A stretch of 64,000 nucleotides of DNA from Salinicoccus sesuvii (lineage in GTDB: Bacteria > Bacillota > Bacilli > Staphylococcales > Salinicoccaceae), in the NCBI RefSeq assembly GCF_042648145.1, contig NZ_JBHRWV010000001.1:423252-487251 (forward strand), read 5' to 3'. The notes beneath the pieces are model-generated. The model was not told the origin of the DNA and made no database searches. It saw only the letters and a program-made list of their open reading frames with translations. This document shows positions 24,686 to 34,112 of this stretch, in pieces; position 1 is the stretch's first letter; each line of letters opens with the position of its first letter. Position numbers and translations under genes: made by a program.

Positions 24686-24901
24686 ATGAAACAAGCAATT
24701 CATCCGGAATACAACAAGGTAAACGTTGTATGTTCATGTGGCAACGAATTCCAAACAGGTTCAGTAAACAATGAAGACATCAAAGTAGAGGTTTGTTCTG
24801 AATGTCACCCATTCTATACTGGACGTCAGAAATTCGCTTCTGCAGATGGCCGTATTGAAAAATTCAACAAAAAATTCGGTTTCAAAAGCGCAAACGAATA
24901 A
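24686..24901 (+). CDS. rpmE: Ribosomal protein L31, zinc-binding (C+) form
   Basis: A 71-residue 50S protein at the intersubunit bridge. Cys16, Cys18, Cys37 and Cys40 form the zinc ribbon of type A L31. Staphylococcus aureus carries the cysteine-free type B protein, so this is a useful taxonomic mark. Zinc-free paralogues typically replace this form under zinc limitation; none is seen in this window. It has its own promoter and leader and a strong terminator. Confidence 0.96.
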   Translation: MKQAIHPEYNKVNVVCSCGNEFQTGSVNNEDIKVEVCSECHPFYTGRQKFASADGRIEKFNKKFGFKSANE

Positions 24902-24909
24902 TAGAGATC

Positions 24910-24946
24910 AACTGTACTGGAGTAGAGCTTCAGTACAGTTTTTTTT
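24910..24946 (+). terminator. Terminator of rpmE
   Basis: AACTGTACTG and its complement form a 10-bp stem (24910-24919 and 24931-24940) followed by six further T. Confidence 0.9.
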
Positions 24947-25000
24947 GTGCTTGAATATGATATAATTGACAAGATTATAGAGATGAAAAGGTGAAGTTAT

Positions 25001-26080
25001 ATGTTTGATCAACTTGAGATAATTGAAAACCGCTACGAACAGTTGAATGAACTGCTGAGCGACCCAGATGTTGTCAGTGATTCCAACAAGCTGCGGACAT
25101 ACTCCAAGGAACAAAGCGATTTGCATAAGACAGTAGAAGTGTTCAGGGAATATAAGCAGCATAAGGAAACAATTGAGGAATCACGCGCTATGATGAAGGA
25201 AACCGACGACAAGGAAATGCTTGAAATGATTAAAGAAGAAATTTCCGATTCCGAGAAGGCGATACCGGCGCTTGAAGATCAATTGAAGCTTCTGCTGATT
25301 CCAAAAGACCCGAATGATGACAAGAACGTCATCGTCGAAATCAGGGGGGCAGCAGGTGGCGACGAAGCACAGATTTTTGCCGGCAACTTGTTCAGGATGT
25401 ATTCACGTTATGCAGAAGAGAATGGCTGGAAAATCGAAGTTGTGGAAGCCAATGCCAACGACCATGGCGGTTATAAAGAGATTAGTTTCCTAATACAGGG
25501 AGAAGGCGCGTTTTCAAAGCTGAAGTTTGAAAATGGGGCCCACCGTGTACAGCGGGTACCTGAAACAGAATCTGGCGGCCGAATCCATACATCAACAGCG
25601 ACAGTGGCAGTGCTGCCTGAAGTGGAGGATGTGGAAGTGGATATCCGTAACGAAGATATCAAAGTAGATACCTATCGTTCAAGTGGAGCAGGTGGACAGC
25701 ACGTCAATACCACCGATTCCGCAGTGCGTATCACTCACCTTCCATCCGGTGTGGTTGTCACATCACAAGACGAAAAGTCACAAATTAAAAACCGTGAGCG
25801 TGCAATGAAGGTTCTGAAGGCACGCGTCTACGATATGATGCTACAGGAAGCTACGGCAGAATATGCCGAGAAGCGTAAAAGTGCGGTCGGTACGGGGGAC
25901 CGCTCCGAAAGGATCCGCACATACAACTATCCTCAAAACCGTGTGACCGACCATCGGATCGGCCTGACCATCCAGAAATTGGATCAGGTTATCGAAGGGA
26001 AGCTAGATGAGGTCATCGAAGCGCTGACAATCGAGGAGCAGACGAGCAAACTGGAAGAACTGAATAATGCATCCCTATAG
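25001..26080 (+). CDS. prfA: Peptide chain release factor 1
   Basis: Reads UAA and UAG and triggers peptide release. The tripeptide anticodon PET is at residues 187-189 (RVPETES, class PxT) and the catalytic GGQ at 231-233 (SSGAGGQHVN). 359 residues. The gene overlaps prmC, whose product methylates this GGQ glutamine, by 14 bases, a typical coupling. Confidence 0.98.
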   Translation: MFDQLEIIENRYEQLNELLSDPDVVSDSNKLRTYSKEQSDLHKTVEVFREYKQHKETIEESRAMMKETDDKEMLEMIKEEISDSEKAIPALEDQLKLLLIPKDPNDDKNVIVEIRGAAGGDEAQIFAGNLFRMYSRYAEENGWKIEVVEANANDHGGYKEISFLIQGEGAFSKLKFENGAHRVQRVPETESGGRIHTSTATVAVLPEVEDVEVDIRNEDIKVDTYRSSGAGGQHVNTTDSAVRITHLPSGVVVTSQDEKSQIKNRERAMKVLKARVYDMMLQEATAEYAEKRKSAVGTGDRSERIRTYNYPQNRVTDHRIGLTIQKLDQVIEGKLDEVIEALTIEEQTSKLEELNNASL

Positions 26081-26918
26081 TTATAGAGAGATGGTCAAAG
26101 AGGCGAAAGCCTCTTTAAGCGTATCAGGGCAAGAAACCGGGCCAGCAACCTTGCTGCTCGAAGATCTTTTTGGAATGAGCACGGCACGATTTATGCTGGA
26201 GAATGACATGGAAGTGCCCGTTGAAGAGCGAATGCAGTATGAAGCTGCCATCAGACGTATAGTAGCAGGGGAACCCTATCAGTATGTTGTAGGCCATGCA
26301 TGGTTCTATGGTGAAAAATTTACTGTTACGCGGGATACATTGATTCCAAGAAACGAAACCGAAGAACTGGTAGAACTCATCCTCACCACGGAACCCGACA
26401 ACGGGCTTAAAGTGGTAGACATCGGTTGTGGCACAGGCGTGATAGGGTTGACGTTGGCAAACGCGTGGCAGGACAATTCAGTGATCTTGACTGATATTTC
26501 AAAAGCGGTACTTGAAGTAGCAAGGAAGAATGCAACAGCTCTAAGCGCAGATGTTAATATGTTCGAGGGTAATCTTTTCGAACCACTAATTGAACGAAAT
26601 ATTAAAGTGGATTGCATCGTTTCTAACCCCCCTTATATCGGTAGAGAGGAGCTCGCTGATATGGGGCGGTCGGTCGTTGCACACGAACCGGTATTGGCAC
26701 TATTTGCCGAAGAAGAGGGGTTTTTACTCTACAAGCGGATGGTGGACCGGCTAGATGAAGTATTAAAGCCCGGTGGCGCCGTCTATTTTGAAATTGGCTG
26801 GAAACAGGCTAAAGTGCTGTGCGACTATATTAAAGCGCGGTGGCCTAGGGTAGAACCTAAAGTTAAAAAAGATATCAATGGAAATGATAGGATGCTTCAT
26901 TTCAGATGGGAGGTATAG
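26067..26918 (+). CDS. prmC: Release factor glutamine methyltransferase
   Basis: SAM-dependent N5-methylation of the glutamine in the GGQ motif of RF1 and RF2. The SAM loop is DIGCGTG (118-124) and the substrate motif NPPY is at 187-190 (SNPPYIG). 283 residues with an N-terminal helical domain. The ATG lies inside prfA, so translation is probably coupled. Confidence 0.96.
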   Translation: MHPYSYREMVKEAKASLSVSGQETGPATLLLEDLFGMSTARFMLENDMEVPVEERMQYEAAIRRIVAGEPYQYVVGHAWFYGEKFTVTRDTLIPRNETEELVELILTTEPDNGLKVVDIGCGTGVIGLTLANAWQDNSVILTDISKAVLEVARKNATALSADVNMFEGNLFEPLIERNIKVDCIVSNPPYIGREELADMGRSVVAHEPVLALFAEEEGFLLYKRMVDRLDEVLKPGGAVYFEIGWKQAKVLCDYIKARWPRVEPKVKKDINGNDRMLHFRWEV

Positions 26919-26919
26919 T

Positions 26920-27963
26920 GTGGAGACTAAAATTTGGAATATCAGATCGGATCAGCTCGGTGATGAGATGACCGCTTCGAAACTTGATGAAATAAAAACG
27001 GCACTTGAGTATGGAGAAGTGATCGGCATTCCCACAGAGACCGTTTACGGACTCGCAGGGGATGCGAGAAATCCGGAGGCGATACAAAAGATATTCTCCG
27101 CCAAAAAAAGGCCTGGTGATAATCCACTCATTGTACATATTCATAGTACAGCACAACTGGCAGAATTTACGGAAGCGCTGGATCCTAAAGTAGAAACATT
27201 AATGAAGCATTTCTGGCCAGGTCCAATCTCTTTCATTGTACCTCTTAAAGGTAGCGTGCTCGCAGATAATGCTGTAGCCGACTTGGATTCAGTCGCAGTC
27301 AGGATGCCAAGTCATCCAGTGGGTCATGCGATACTCGAGAAGATTGGTTTTCCACTCGCAGCGCCGAGCGCCAATTTGAGCGGTAAGCCTTCTCCGACCG
27401 ATTTCAGTCATGTGATTGATGATCTAAATAAGAAGGTATACGGTGTAGTGGCAAGTGACCCAGCCACATACGGGCTCGAGAGTACGGTGCTTGACTGTAC
27501 GCAGTTTCCGTTCCGCATTGCGCGACCGGGTAGCATCACTAAAGGCATGCTCGAGGGTGTGCTGAAGGAAGATCTCTGCAAACATCATGGTGATGCAGAG
27601 AAACCGATAGCTCCCGGCATGAAGTACAAGCACTATGCCCCTCATCAGCCGCTCATAGTAGTGGAGGGTGGATTCAAAAACAGTACAAAGTTGAAGCTGG
27701 ACAGGGATGAGAAAGTGGGCGTAATTGCTCCGGAGTCCGTACGCAAATATCTTCCGCAAAATGTGTATTTCATCAGTTTGTGTTCTGGGGAAAGGGACTA
27801 CCCTGAGGCTGGGCGTAATCTCTATGCTGCACTGAGGAAGATGGATAAATCCGATGTAGACAAGATATATATCCACGGCTTTCCAAAAAAAGAAGAGACA
27901 GAAGCATTGATGAACCGTATTCAAAAAGCGACCGGCAGTGAAATCATCAAGGAAGAATCATGA
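26920..27963 (+). CDS. ywlC: L-threonylcarbamoyladenylate synthase (Sua5/YwlC type)
   Basis: Makes threonylcarbamoyl-AMP for the t6A modification at position 37 of ANN-decoding tRNAs. The YrdC domain (1-205) has the PTETVYGLAG motif, the KKRPGDNPLIVH segment and SAPSANLSG-type region (PLAAPSANLSGKPSPTDF at about residue 145). The C-terminal Sua5 domain follows a linker containing APGMKYKHYAP. The GTG start at 26920, one base after the prmC stop, has GGGAGG upstream and gives 347 residues, the usual size; an upstream in-frame ATG at 26878 is unlikely. Confidence 0.93.
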   Translation: METKIWNIRSDQLGDEMTASKLDEIKTALEYGEVIGIPTETVYGLAGDARNPEAIQKIFSAKKRPGDNPLIVHIHSTAQLAEFTEALDPKVETLMKHFWPGPISFIVPLKGSVLADNAVADLDSVAVRMPSHPVGHAILEKIGFPLAAPSANLSGKPSPTDFSHVIDDLNKKVYGVVASDPATYGLESTVLDCTQFPFRIARPGSITKGMLEGVLKEDLCKHHGDAEKPIAPGMKYKHYAPHQPLIVVEGGFKNSTKLKLDRDEKVGVIAPESVRKYLPQNVYFISLCSGERDYPEAGRNLYAALRKMDKSDVDKIYIHGFPKKEETEALMNRIQKATGSEIIKEES

Positions 27964-28376
27964 TGAAGATCATATTCGTCTGTACAGGAAATACTTGCCG
28001 GAGTCCTTTGGCGGAGAGCTATGCGAAAACACAGTATGATGCCCTTGATGTTGTATTCGAATCTAGAGGATTGATGGTACATTCGGGCGGGGTGAACAGC
28101 ATCTCACAAGCCATAGTGGAGCGAGAAAGTCTCGTAGCACCTTCAACTCCTGAACCTTTAACAAAAGCGGATGTAGAAGAAGCGCTGCTCCTCGTCATGA
28201 CTGATGTCCACAAGCGGTTGGTCAAGGAACAGTTTCCATCTGCAGATGTGCAGATGATCAGTGAGTTTGCCGTAGGATATCAAGAGGATGTCGTCGATCC
28301 GTACGGGGGTAGCATGGAACATTATGAACGCACGTTTATCCAACTAAAAGGATTTATTGATAAATTCAAGTTCTGA
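27960..28376 (+). CDS. ywlE: Protein arginine phosphatase / low-molecular-weight phosphatase
   Basis: Removes phosphate from arginine residues marked by McsB in the Clp degradation system. The P-loop is CTGNTCRS (Cys8, Arg14), where the Thr in the loop is the residue linked to arginine selectivity in YwlE. The general-acid region is DPYGGS. 138 residues, shorter than YwlE by about 12 at the end. The ATG overlaps the preceding stop (ATGA). Its genome position beside the Sua5-type gene and rpiB is conserved with Bacillus. Confidence 0.9.
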   Translation: MMKIIFVCTGNTCRSPLAESYAKTQYDALDVVFESRGLMVHSGGVNSISQAIVERESLVAPSTPEPLTKADVEEALLLVMTDVHKRLVKEQFPSADVQMISEFAVGYQEDVVDPYGGSMEHYERTFIQLKGFIDKFKF

Positions 28377-28437
28377 TTTGCTTATGACCGCTTTTCTCTG
28401 TAAGCTTTTAATATATAATAAAGGTGAGGTGAAGTTT

Positions 28438-28866
28438 ATGAAAGTGATTATTGCTTCTGACCATGGTGGGTTCAACCTTAAAGCTTCCGTCGTTGCCGCA
28501 CTTAGGGAAAAAGGTGTGGAGATTACTGATTTCGGCCCGGATTCATCCGATTCCGTCGACTACCCTGACTACGCACGTCCTGTAGCAGAAAAAGTCGCTT
28601 CAGGTGAGTTTGATCGCGGCATTCTAGTTTGTGGCACAGGCATTGGAATGAGCATAAGTGCGAACAAAGTCAAAGGCATCCGATGTGCTCTTGTTCACGA
28701 CACATTCTCCGCCAAAGCGACAAGAGCACACAACAATTCGAATATGCTGGCGATGGGTGAACGGGTCATTGGACCAGGTCTCGCACAGGATATAGTTGAT
28801 GTCTGGCTCAGCACCGATTATGAGGGGGGCAGACATGAACGCAGAGTTTGCAAGATTGAAGAATGA
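28438..28866 (+). CDS. rpiB: Ribose-5-phosphate isomerase B
   Basis: Interconverts ribose 5-phosphate and ribulose 5-phosphate. Catalytic Cys65 is in LVCGTGIGMS, and Asp8-His9 in ASDHGG bind substrate. 142 residues. The start at 28438 has GGTGAGGTG upstream. The end overlaps ywlG by 32 bases, so the two are coupled. A role in allose or galactose metabolism is possible for LacAB relatives, but the Bacillus-like context supports RpiB. Confidence 0.93.
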   Translation: MKVIIASDHGGFNLKASVVAALREKGVEITDFGPDSSDSVDYPDYARPVAEKVASGEFDRGILVCGTGIGMSISANKVKGIRCALVHDTFSAKATRAHNNSNMLAMGERVIGPGLAQDIVDVWLSTDYEGGRHERRVCKIEE

Positions 28867-29380
28867 TCTTCACACACTCATCGAACAGTTGGAAGCTGTG
28901 GATTTCTTCAAGGATGGAGAGAAACTGCTGATCGGTTGTTCCACTTCTGAAGTGATGGGTCATCATATCGGCCGGCAGAGCTCGATGGAGGTGGCAGAGT
29001 TGATATACCAATCATTTTATCAGGCTACAGAGCGCCATCAGATGCACATCATGTTTCAAGGTTGCGAACACATCAATCGTGCGGTTACGATGGAGCGTAA
29101 GACAGCACACGCAGATGGCTTACAGCCGGTCAGCGTCGTTCCACACCGGTCTGCCGGCGGCAGTCTAAGCGAATATGCATTCAGCCATTTTACAGACCCG
29201 GTAGTAGTCGAGCACGCCATAGCGGATCGCGGGATTGATATTGGGCAGACGCTGATTGGTATGCATATTCGTCATGTTGCTGTCCCGCTTAGAGTGGAAC
29301 AGAGAACGATCAATGAAGCCAATGTCACTATTGCATATTCTAGACCGAAACTTATCGGTGGCCCTCGCGCGCACTACTAA
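28835..29380 (+). CDS. ywlG: TIGR01440 / UPF0340 family protein YwlG
   Basis: A conserved protein of unknown function, 181 residues. The sequence has LIGCSTSEVMGHHIGRQSS near residue 33 and QGCEHINRA near 76, with conserved Cys and His that look like a ligand site. ATG 28835 has GGGGGG seven bases upstream; longer in-frame starts exist within rpiB. The order rpiB-ywlG-glyA is conserved in Bacillota. Confidence 0.88.
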   Translation: MNAEFARLKNDLHTLIEQLEAVDFFKDGEKLLIGCSTSEVMGHHIGRQSSMEVAELIYQSFYQATERHQMHIMFQGCEHINRAVTMERKTAHADGLQPVSVVPHRSAGGSLSEYAFSHFTDPVVVEHAIADRGIDIGQTLIGMHIRHVAVPLRVEQRTINEANVTIAYSRPKLIGGPRAHY

Positions 29381-29403
29381 ACTTGCACTCAAGGAGAGAA
29401 GAC

Positions 29404-30639
29404 ATGTCATTTATTGAATCGCAGGACCCGAAAATTTTTGAAACGATTGAAGCAGAACTGGATCGCCAGAACAACAATATTGAGCTGATAGCATCAGAGA
29501 ACTTTGTATCCCAGGCGGTACTTGAGGCACAAGGTTCAATATTCACTAATAAATACGCTGAAGGCTATCCGCATAAGCGTTATTATGGTGGATGTGAGAA
29601 TGCTGATGCAGCCGAAGATCTGGCACGTGAGAGAGTAAAACAGCTTTTTGGTGCAGACCATGCCAACGTCCAGCCCCATTCAGGGTCACAGGCGAATATG
29701 GCAGTCTACTTTTCAGTGTTGGAGCCGGGTGATACGGTTCTCGGTATGAATCTCAATCATGGTGGACACTTGACACACGGCAGTTCAGTCAACTTCAGCG
29801 GCAAGCTCTTTAACTTTGTCGAGTATGGTGTAGGCAAAGAGGACGAAGCAATCGATTATGATGAGCTACTCAGCATTGCCAAAGAGCACGAACCGAAAAT
29901 GATCGTTGCTGGAGGTAGTGCTTATTCTAAGAAAATCGATTTCGCCAAATTCCGTGAGATTGCAGACGTAGTAGGAGCCTACCTCATGGTTGATATGGCC
30001 CACATTGCTGGACTCATTGCTGCTGGATTGCATCCGGATCCAGTGCCACATGCAGATTTCGTAACTTCTACGACACATAAGACACTGAGAGGCCCGCGTG
30101 GTGGATTGATTCTTACTAAGGAAGAGCATGCTAAAAAAGTGGATAAAAATATTTTTCCAGGTATCCAGGGCGGTCCACTTATGCATGTTATTGCAGCGAA
30201 AGCAGTTGCTTTTGGGGAAGCATTAAATCCGAATTTCAAGGTTTACCAAGAGCAGGTTATAAAAAATGCACAAGCACTTGCAGATCGTCTTGCTGAAGGT
30301 GGCTTGAGAATCGTCAGTGGAGGTACGGAAAACCATATCGTTCTTGTTGATGTGAAAAGTTTCGGACTGACGGGTAAGCAGGCAGAGGAAGCACTGGATG
30401 AAATCGGCATCACGTGCAATAAGAACACCATCCCATTTGATGAAGAATCGCCGTTCATTACAAGCGGTATTCGTCTCGGGACCCCAGCGATGACGACGCG
30501 TGGCTTCAAAGAGGAAGAGATGCAAGAAGTGGCAGATCTGATTGTTGAAACACTGTCCAATGTAAAAGAAGGTAAAAAGTACGAAACATTGAAAGACAGA
30601 GTGACGGAACTGACGTCCAAATTCCCGCTATATAAATAA
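29404..30639 (+). CDS. glyA: Serine hydroxymethyltransferase
   Basis: PLP enzyme converting serine and tetrahydrofolate to glycine and 5,10-methylene-tetrahydrofolate, the main source of one-carbon units. The PLP lysine is Lys226 in TSTTHKTLRG; AHIAGLIAAG and the N-terminal ELIASENF are family marks. 411 residues from ATG 29404 with AAGGAG upstream. It lies before upp, so nucleotide-related genes are grouped. Confidence 0.97.
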   Translation: MSFIESQDPKIFETIEAELDRQNNNIELIASENFVSQAVLEAQGSIFTNKYAEGYPHKRYYGGCENADAAEDLARERVKQLFGADHANVQPHSGSQANMAVYFSVLEPGDTVLGMNLNHGGHLTHGSSVNFSGKLFNFVEYGVGKEDEAIDYDELLSIAKEHEPKMIVAGGSAYSKKIDFAKFREIADVVGAYLMVDMAHIAGLIAAGLHPDPVPHADFVTSTTHKTLRGPRGGLILTKEEHAKKVDKNIFPGIQGGPLMHVIAAKAVAFGEALNPNFKVYQEQVIKNAQALADRLAEGGLRIVSGGTENHIVLVDVKSFGLTGKQAEEALDEIGITCNKNTIPFDEESPFITSGIRLGTPAMTTRGFKEEEMQEVADLIVETLSNVKEGKKYETLKDRVTELTSKFPLYK

Positions 30640-30647
30640 ACCAACAT

Positions 30648-30675
30648 GCCGAGATAGGGTCTGCCTTATTTCGGC
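30648..30675 (+). terminator. Weak terminator-like hairpin after glyA
   Basis: GCCGAGATA pairs with TATTTCGGC (one wobble) across a 10-base loop, followed by TTGATTT. Some read-through into upp is likely. Confidence 0.5.
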
Positions 30676-30706
30676 TTGATTTAAAAACTTGGAGGATTGA
30701 ACATAC

Positions 30707-31336
30707 ATGGCTAAAGTACACGTAATGGATCACCCGCTGATCCAGCATAAGATGAGCTACATCAGGGATGAAAAGACATCCACCAAGGAATTTAGAGAAC
30801 TTGTCGATGAAGTGGGCATGCTCATGGCCTACGAAGTGACACGGGATCTTTCATTGGAAGATGTGGAAGTAGATACTCCAGTCACACGCACAACAGCAAA
30901 AAGATTGAGCGGCAAAAAGCTCGGTATCGTCCCGATTCTAAGGGCTGGTCTGGGTATGCAAGAAGGGATACTCAAACTGATTCCATCAGCGAGAGTCGGT
31001 CATATCGGTCTATACCGCGATCCTGAAACACTCGAAGCGATTGAATATTATGCGAAATTTCCAGGGGATATAGAGGAGCGTGACATATTCGTCATCGATC
31101 CGATGCTCGCTACAGGCGCTTCCGCTGTTGAAGCAATTACAGCGGTTAAGAAACGTGGCGCGACAAAAGTCCGTTTCATTTGTTTGATTGCCGCTCCTGA
31201 AGGTGTGGAAGTCTTGAAAGAAGCGCATCCGGATGTGAACATATATATTGCTGCGCTGGATGAGAAGCTGAATGAGAAGAGCTACATCGTACCAGGTCTC
31301 GGTGATGCCGGTGATAGACTATTCGGTACAAAATAG
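30707..31336 (+). CDS. upp: Uracil phosphoribosyltransferase
   Basis: Salvages uracil to UMP with PRPP. The PRPP motif is VIDPMLATGASAVEAI near residue 130, and the C-terminal GLGDAGDRLFGT is conserved for uracil recognition. 209 residues. It is followed at 21 bases by the UDP-GlcNAc epimerase gene, probably in one transcript that precedes the ATP synthase genes, the order known in staphylococci. Confidence 0.98.
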   Translation: MAKVHVMDHPLIQHKMSYIRDEKTSTKEFRELVDEVGMLMAYEVTRDLSLEDVEVDTPVTRTTAKRLSGKKLGIVPILRAGLGMQEGILKLIPSARVGHIGLYRDPETLEAIEYYAKFPGDIEERDIFVIDPMLATGASAVEAITAVKKRGATKVRFICLIAAPEGVEVLKEAHPDVNIYIAALDEKLNEKSYIVPGLGDAGDRLFGTK

Positions 31337-31357
31337 AATGAACAAGGGGAAGAGCAC

Positions 31358-32491
31358 ATGAAGAAAATAATGACGGTATTCGGTACACGGCCTGAAGCAA
31401 TCAAGATGGCGCCACTCGTTCTGGCATTGAAAAATGACCCGGAACTTGAGCCAGTAGTCGTGGTTACCGCACAACACCGAGAGATGCTTGACCAGGTGCT
31501 CGAGATATTCGGAATCACACCAGATTACGATCTGGATATTATGCAACAAGGACAGACGTTATCGGAAGTGACAGGCAGAGTAATTGCTGGTCTCGAATCT
31601 GTCATCAAAGAAGCACAGCCGGATATGATTCTCGTTCACGGAGATACCACGACGACATTCGGTGGCAGTCTAGCTGCTTTCTATAATGAAGTGGACATTG
31701 GTCATGTTGAAGCGGGCCTTAGAACCAACAACAAATATTCTCCGTTCCCTGAAGAGATGAATCGTCAGATGACAGGTGTACTTGCTGACCTTCATTTTGC
31801 GCCGACTGAGACATCCAGAGAAAACCTCTTGCAAGAGAATAAAAAAATTGAAAATATTTCTGTGACTGGTAATACTGCGATTGATGCATTGAAGACAACA
31901 GTGAATGAGGATTATAAGAGTGAAATCATCGAGAAGCATAAAGATAAGAAGGTGATTCTGCTTACAGCCCACAGAAGAGAAAACATTGGCATGCCAATGG
32001 AGAACATTTTTAGTGCAGTCCGTGAAATTGTCGAAGAATTCGAGGATGTCACTGTCGTCTATCCAATCCATAAAAACCCAAAAGTGAGAGAGATCGCTAG
32101 TAAATACTTGGCTGATCATGATCGCATTGAAATCATTGAACCACTTGATGTGTTCGATTTTCACAACTTCGCGGCAAAAAGTCACATTATCATGACCGAT
32201 TCCGGTGGTGTCCAAGAAGAAGCGCCATCTCTGAGAAAGCCGGTACTGGTACTCAGGGACACGACTGAGAGACCAGAGGGTGTTGAAGCGGGTACGCTCA
32301 AACTTGCTGGTATTCAGAAAGAAAATATCTACAACCTGACAAGAGAACTACTGACGGACGCCAATGTGTATCAGAAGATGGCAGAAGCCAACAATCCTTA
32401 TGGAGACGGCAAAGCGTCACTCAGAATATGCGAAAACATAAAATATTACTACGGAATTACAAAAGATAAGCCCAAAAGCTTCGATATATAG
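31358..32491 (+). CDS. mnaA: UDP-N-acetylglucosamine 2-epimerase (non-hydrolysing)
   Basis: Converts UDP-GlcNAc to UDP-ManNAc for wall teichoic acid linkage units and related polymers (also called wecB). The GT-B-like fold begins IMTVFGTRPEAIKMAPL and carries VHGDTTTTFGG near residue 90 and TDSGGVQEEAP near 285, the UDP-binding loop. 377 residues. No terminator is visible between it and atpI, but a promoter lies in the gap. Confidence 0.95.
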   Translation: MKKIMTVFGTRPEAIKMAPLVLALKNDPELEPVVVVTAQHREMLDQVLEIFGITPDYDLDIMQQGQTLSEVTGRVIAGLESVIKEAQPDMILVHGDTTTTFGGSLAAFYNEVDIGHVEAGLRTNNKYSPFPEEMNRQMTGVLADLHFAPTETSRENLLQENKKIENISVTGNTAIDALKTTVNEDYKSEIIEKHKDKKVILLTAHRRENIGMPMENIFSAVREIVEEFEDVTVVYPIHKNPKVREIASKYLADHDRIEIIEPLDVFDFHNFAAKSHIIMTDSGGVQEEAPSLRKPVLVLRDTTERPEGVEAGTLKLAGIQKENIYNLTRELLTDANVYQKMAEANNPYGDGKASLRICENIKYYYGITKDKPKSFDI

Positions 32492-32549
32492 GAAATATGT
32501 CGATAATATGTCATAAAAAATGTACTATGAAATTAATCTGTCCATAATA

Positions 32550-32578
32550 TTGACATAAAAAATACAAAGATATATCAT
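32550..32578 (+). promoter_or_regulatory. SigA promoter of the ATP synthase operon
   Basis: TTGACA (32550-32555), 17 bases and TATCAT (32573-32578), about 64 bases before atpI. The 150-base gap holds nothing else recognisable. Confidence 0.7.
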
Positions 32579-32641
32579 TACAAGAGTAATGTAACGGTTT
32601 ACATCACAAAGCCGCAGAATACACTAGGAGACAGTGTTAAA

Positions 32642-32995
32642 GTGCCATTTTTCAGACGATTTTCCCATCATTTCCTTAGATTTTTGCTTTTCCCTCTAAT
32701 CATCAGCCTACTCATCTATCTGTTTACATTTTCATCTTTTGCAGCCGGACTCGCTTTGGGTACCCTTGCGTCCATTATGTTGCTCTTGAACTGGTATTAC
32801 AATCTTGAGAAGGCTTACAATACAGAGGATGGAAGAATCAGAACAGGTACCGTTGCGCGCCTTATGATCGTTATTGTTACATGTCTTTTCTGGGTGAGAT
32901 TCCCGGAAATCTTCAGCATATTTGGTATAGCACTCGGGCTTTTGCTCAGCTATATAATGATTCTGTTTCGTGCGATTAAAGAATTGACGAAGTGA
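32642..32995 (+). CDS. atpI: ATP synthase subunit I
   Basis: Small membrane protein (117 residues, four hydrophobic segments) that helps assemble the c-ring in some bacteria and is not part of the finished enzyme. The start is GTG at 32642 with AGGAG upstream at long spacing. Sequence conservation in this family is low; the call rests mainly on membrane topology and position as the first gene of atpIBEFHAGDC. Confidence 0.85.
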   Translation: MPFFRRFSHHFLRFLLFPLIISLLIYLFTFSSFAAGLALGTLASIMLLLNWYYNLEKAYNTEDGRIRTGTVARLMIVIVTCLFWVRFPEIFSIFGIALGLLLSYIMILFRAIKELTK

Positions 32996-33008
32996 AAGAG
33001 GTGAGAAA

Positions 33009-33743
33009 ATGGAGCACGGAAATCCGATATCGACGTTTGATTTGTTTGGCCTCCCGGTCACATTCAATCTGTCGACGGTCATGATGGTTATTATTTCATC
33101 ACTTGTTGTATTCCTGGTTGCTTTCTTCATGACAAGAAATCTATCAGTGAGACCGACAGGTAAAAGCCAGGTACTCATGGAAGTACTGATGAACTTCGTC
33201 AAAGGTATCATTTCAGGTAACATGGCTTGGAAACAAGGCGGAAGATTCCACTTCCTGGCCCTGACATTGATTCTATACATATTTGTTGCAAATATGCTTG
33301 GGCTGCCTTTTGCTTTTATAGCCCCAGACGAAGACCATACTCTCTGGTGGAAATCACCAACTGCCGATCCGTCAGTCACACTGACACTGGCCAGCTTGAT
33401 GATTGTACTTACCCACTATTATGGAATCAAGATGCGCGGCACAAAAGCATATCTTAAATCGTACGTACAGCCGGTGTGGTTCATGGCACCGTTCAAGTTC
33501 ATCGAAGAATTCACATACAACCTGACGCTCGGTCTACGTCTTTACGGTAATATCTACGCAGGTGAAATTCTACTTTCACTGCTTATCATGGTAATGGCTT
33601 CGGGTGCAATTGGTTTCGTTGGCGGATTCATCCCGTTGATGATCTGGCAAGGATTCTCAATCTACATTGGTGTCATTCAGGCGTTCATATTCGTTATGTT
33701 ATCAATGGTCTATCTCTCCCATAAGGTGAGCGACGATCATTAA
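33009..33743 (+). CDS. atpB: ATP synthase subunit a
   Basis: Membrane stator of Fo that forms the two proton half-channels against the c-ring. The essential arginine is in NLTLGLRLYGNIYAGE, about residue 178. 244 residues with six hydrophobic segments. GAGGTG precedes ATG 33009. Confidence 0.97.
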   Translation: MEHGNPISTFDLFGLPVTFNLSTVMMVIISSLVVFLVAFFMTRNLSVRPTGKSQVLMEVLMNFVKGIISGNMAWKQGGRFHFLALTLILYIFVANMLGLPFAFIAPDEDHTLWWKSPTADPSVTLTLASLMIVLTHYYGIKMRGTKAYLKSYVQPVWFMAPFKFIEEFTYNLTLGLRLYGNIYAGEILLSLLIMVMASGAIGFVGGFIPLMIWQGFSIYIGVIQAFIFVMLSMVYLSHKVSDDH

Positions 33744-33794
33744 TATAAAAAATTTAATTAACCATTTAAAATATTTTAGGAGGAACTATATCTT

Positions 33795-34013
33795 ATGATG
33801 AATCTACTCGCAGTAGGTATCGCTGCTGGACTTGCAGCACTTGGCGCAAGTATTGGTATCGGTCTTATCGTTTCTAAAACAGTTGAGGGTGTATCCCGTC
33901 AGCCTGAGGCTCGTGGCCCGCTCATGACTATCATGTTCATTGGTATCGGTGTTGTTGAGGCCGTTCCGATCATCGCGATCGTTATTTCATTCATGCTTAT
34001 GTTCATGTTCTAA
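33795..34013 (+). CDS. atpE: ATP synthase subunit c
   Basis: The proteolipid of the rotor ring: two helices with a polar loop (SRQPEARG). The ion-carrying Glu55 is in IGVVEAVPII. No extra Gln/Ser sodium ligands are evident in helix 1, so proton coupling is expected. 72 residues. Strong AGGAGG upstream, in keeping with the need for high expression. Confidence 0.97.
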   Translation: MMNLLAVGIAAGLAALGASIGIGLIVSKTVEGVSRQPEARGPLMTIMFIGIGVVEAVPIIAIVISFMLMFMF

Positions 34014-34112
34014 GAAACGTTACATCCGGCGAAGTCTTCTATTAAGATTTCGCCCTCTTATTATGTCGACTATGAAAATAGAATGAAACTCTCGCGAAAG
34101 GAGTGTACATAG

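Noticed and set aside
32492..32641. Possible riboswitch or small gene before atpI
   Set aside because: Only a promoter is visible; there is no stable structure or reading frame.
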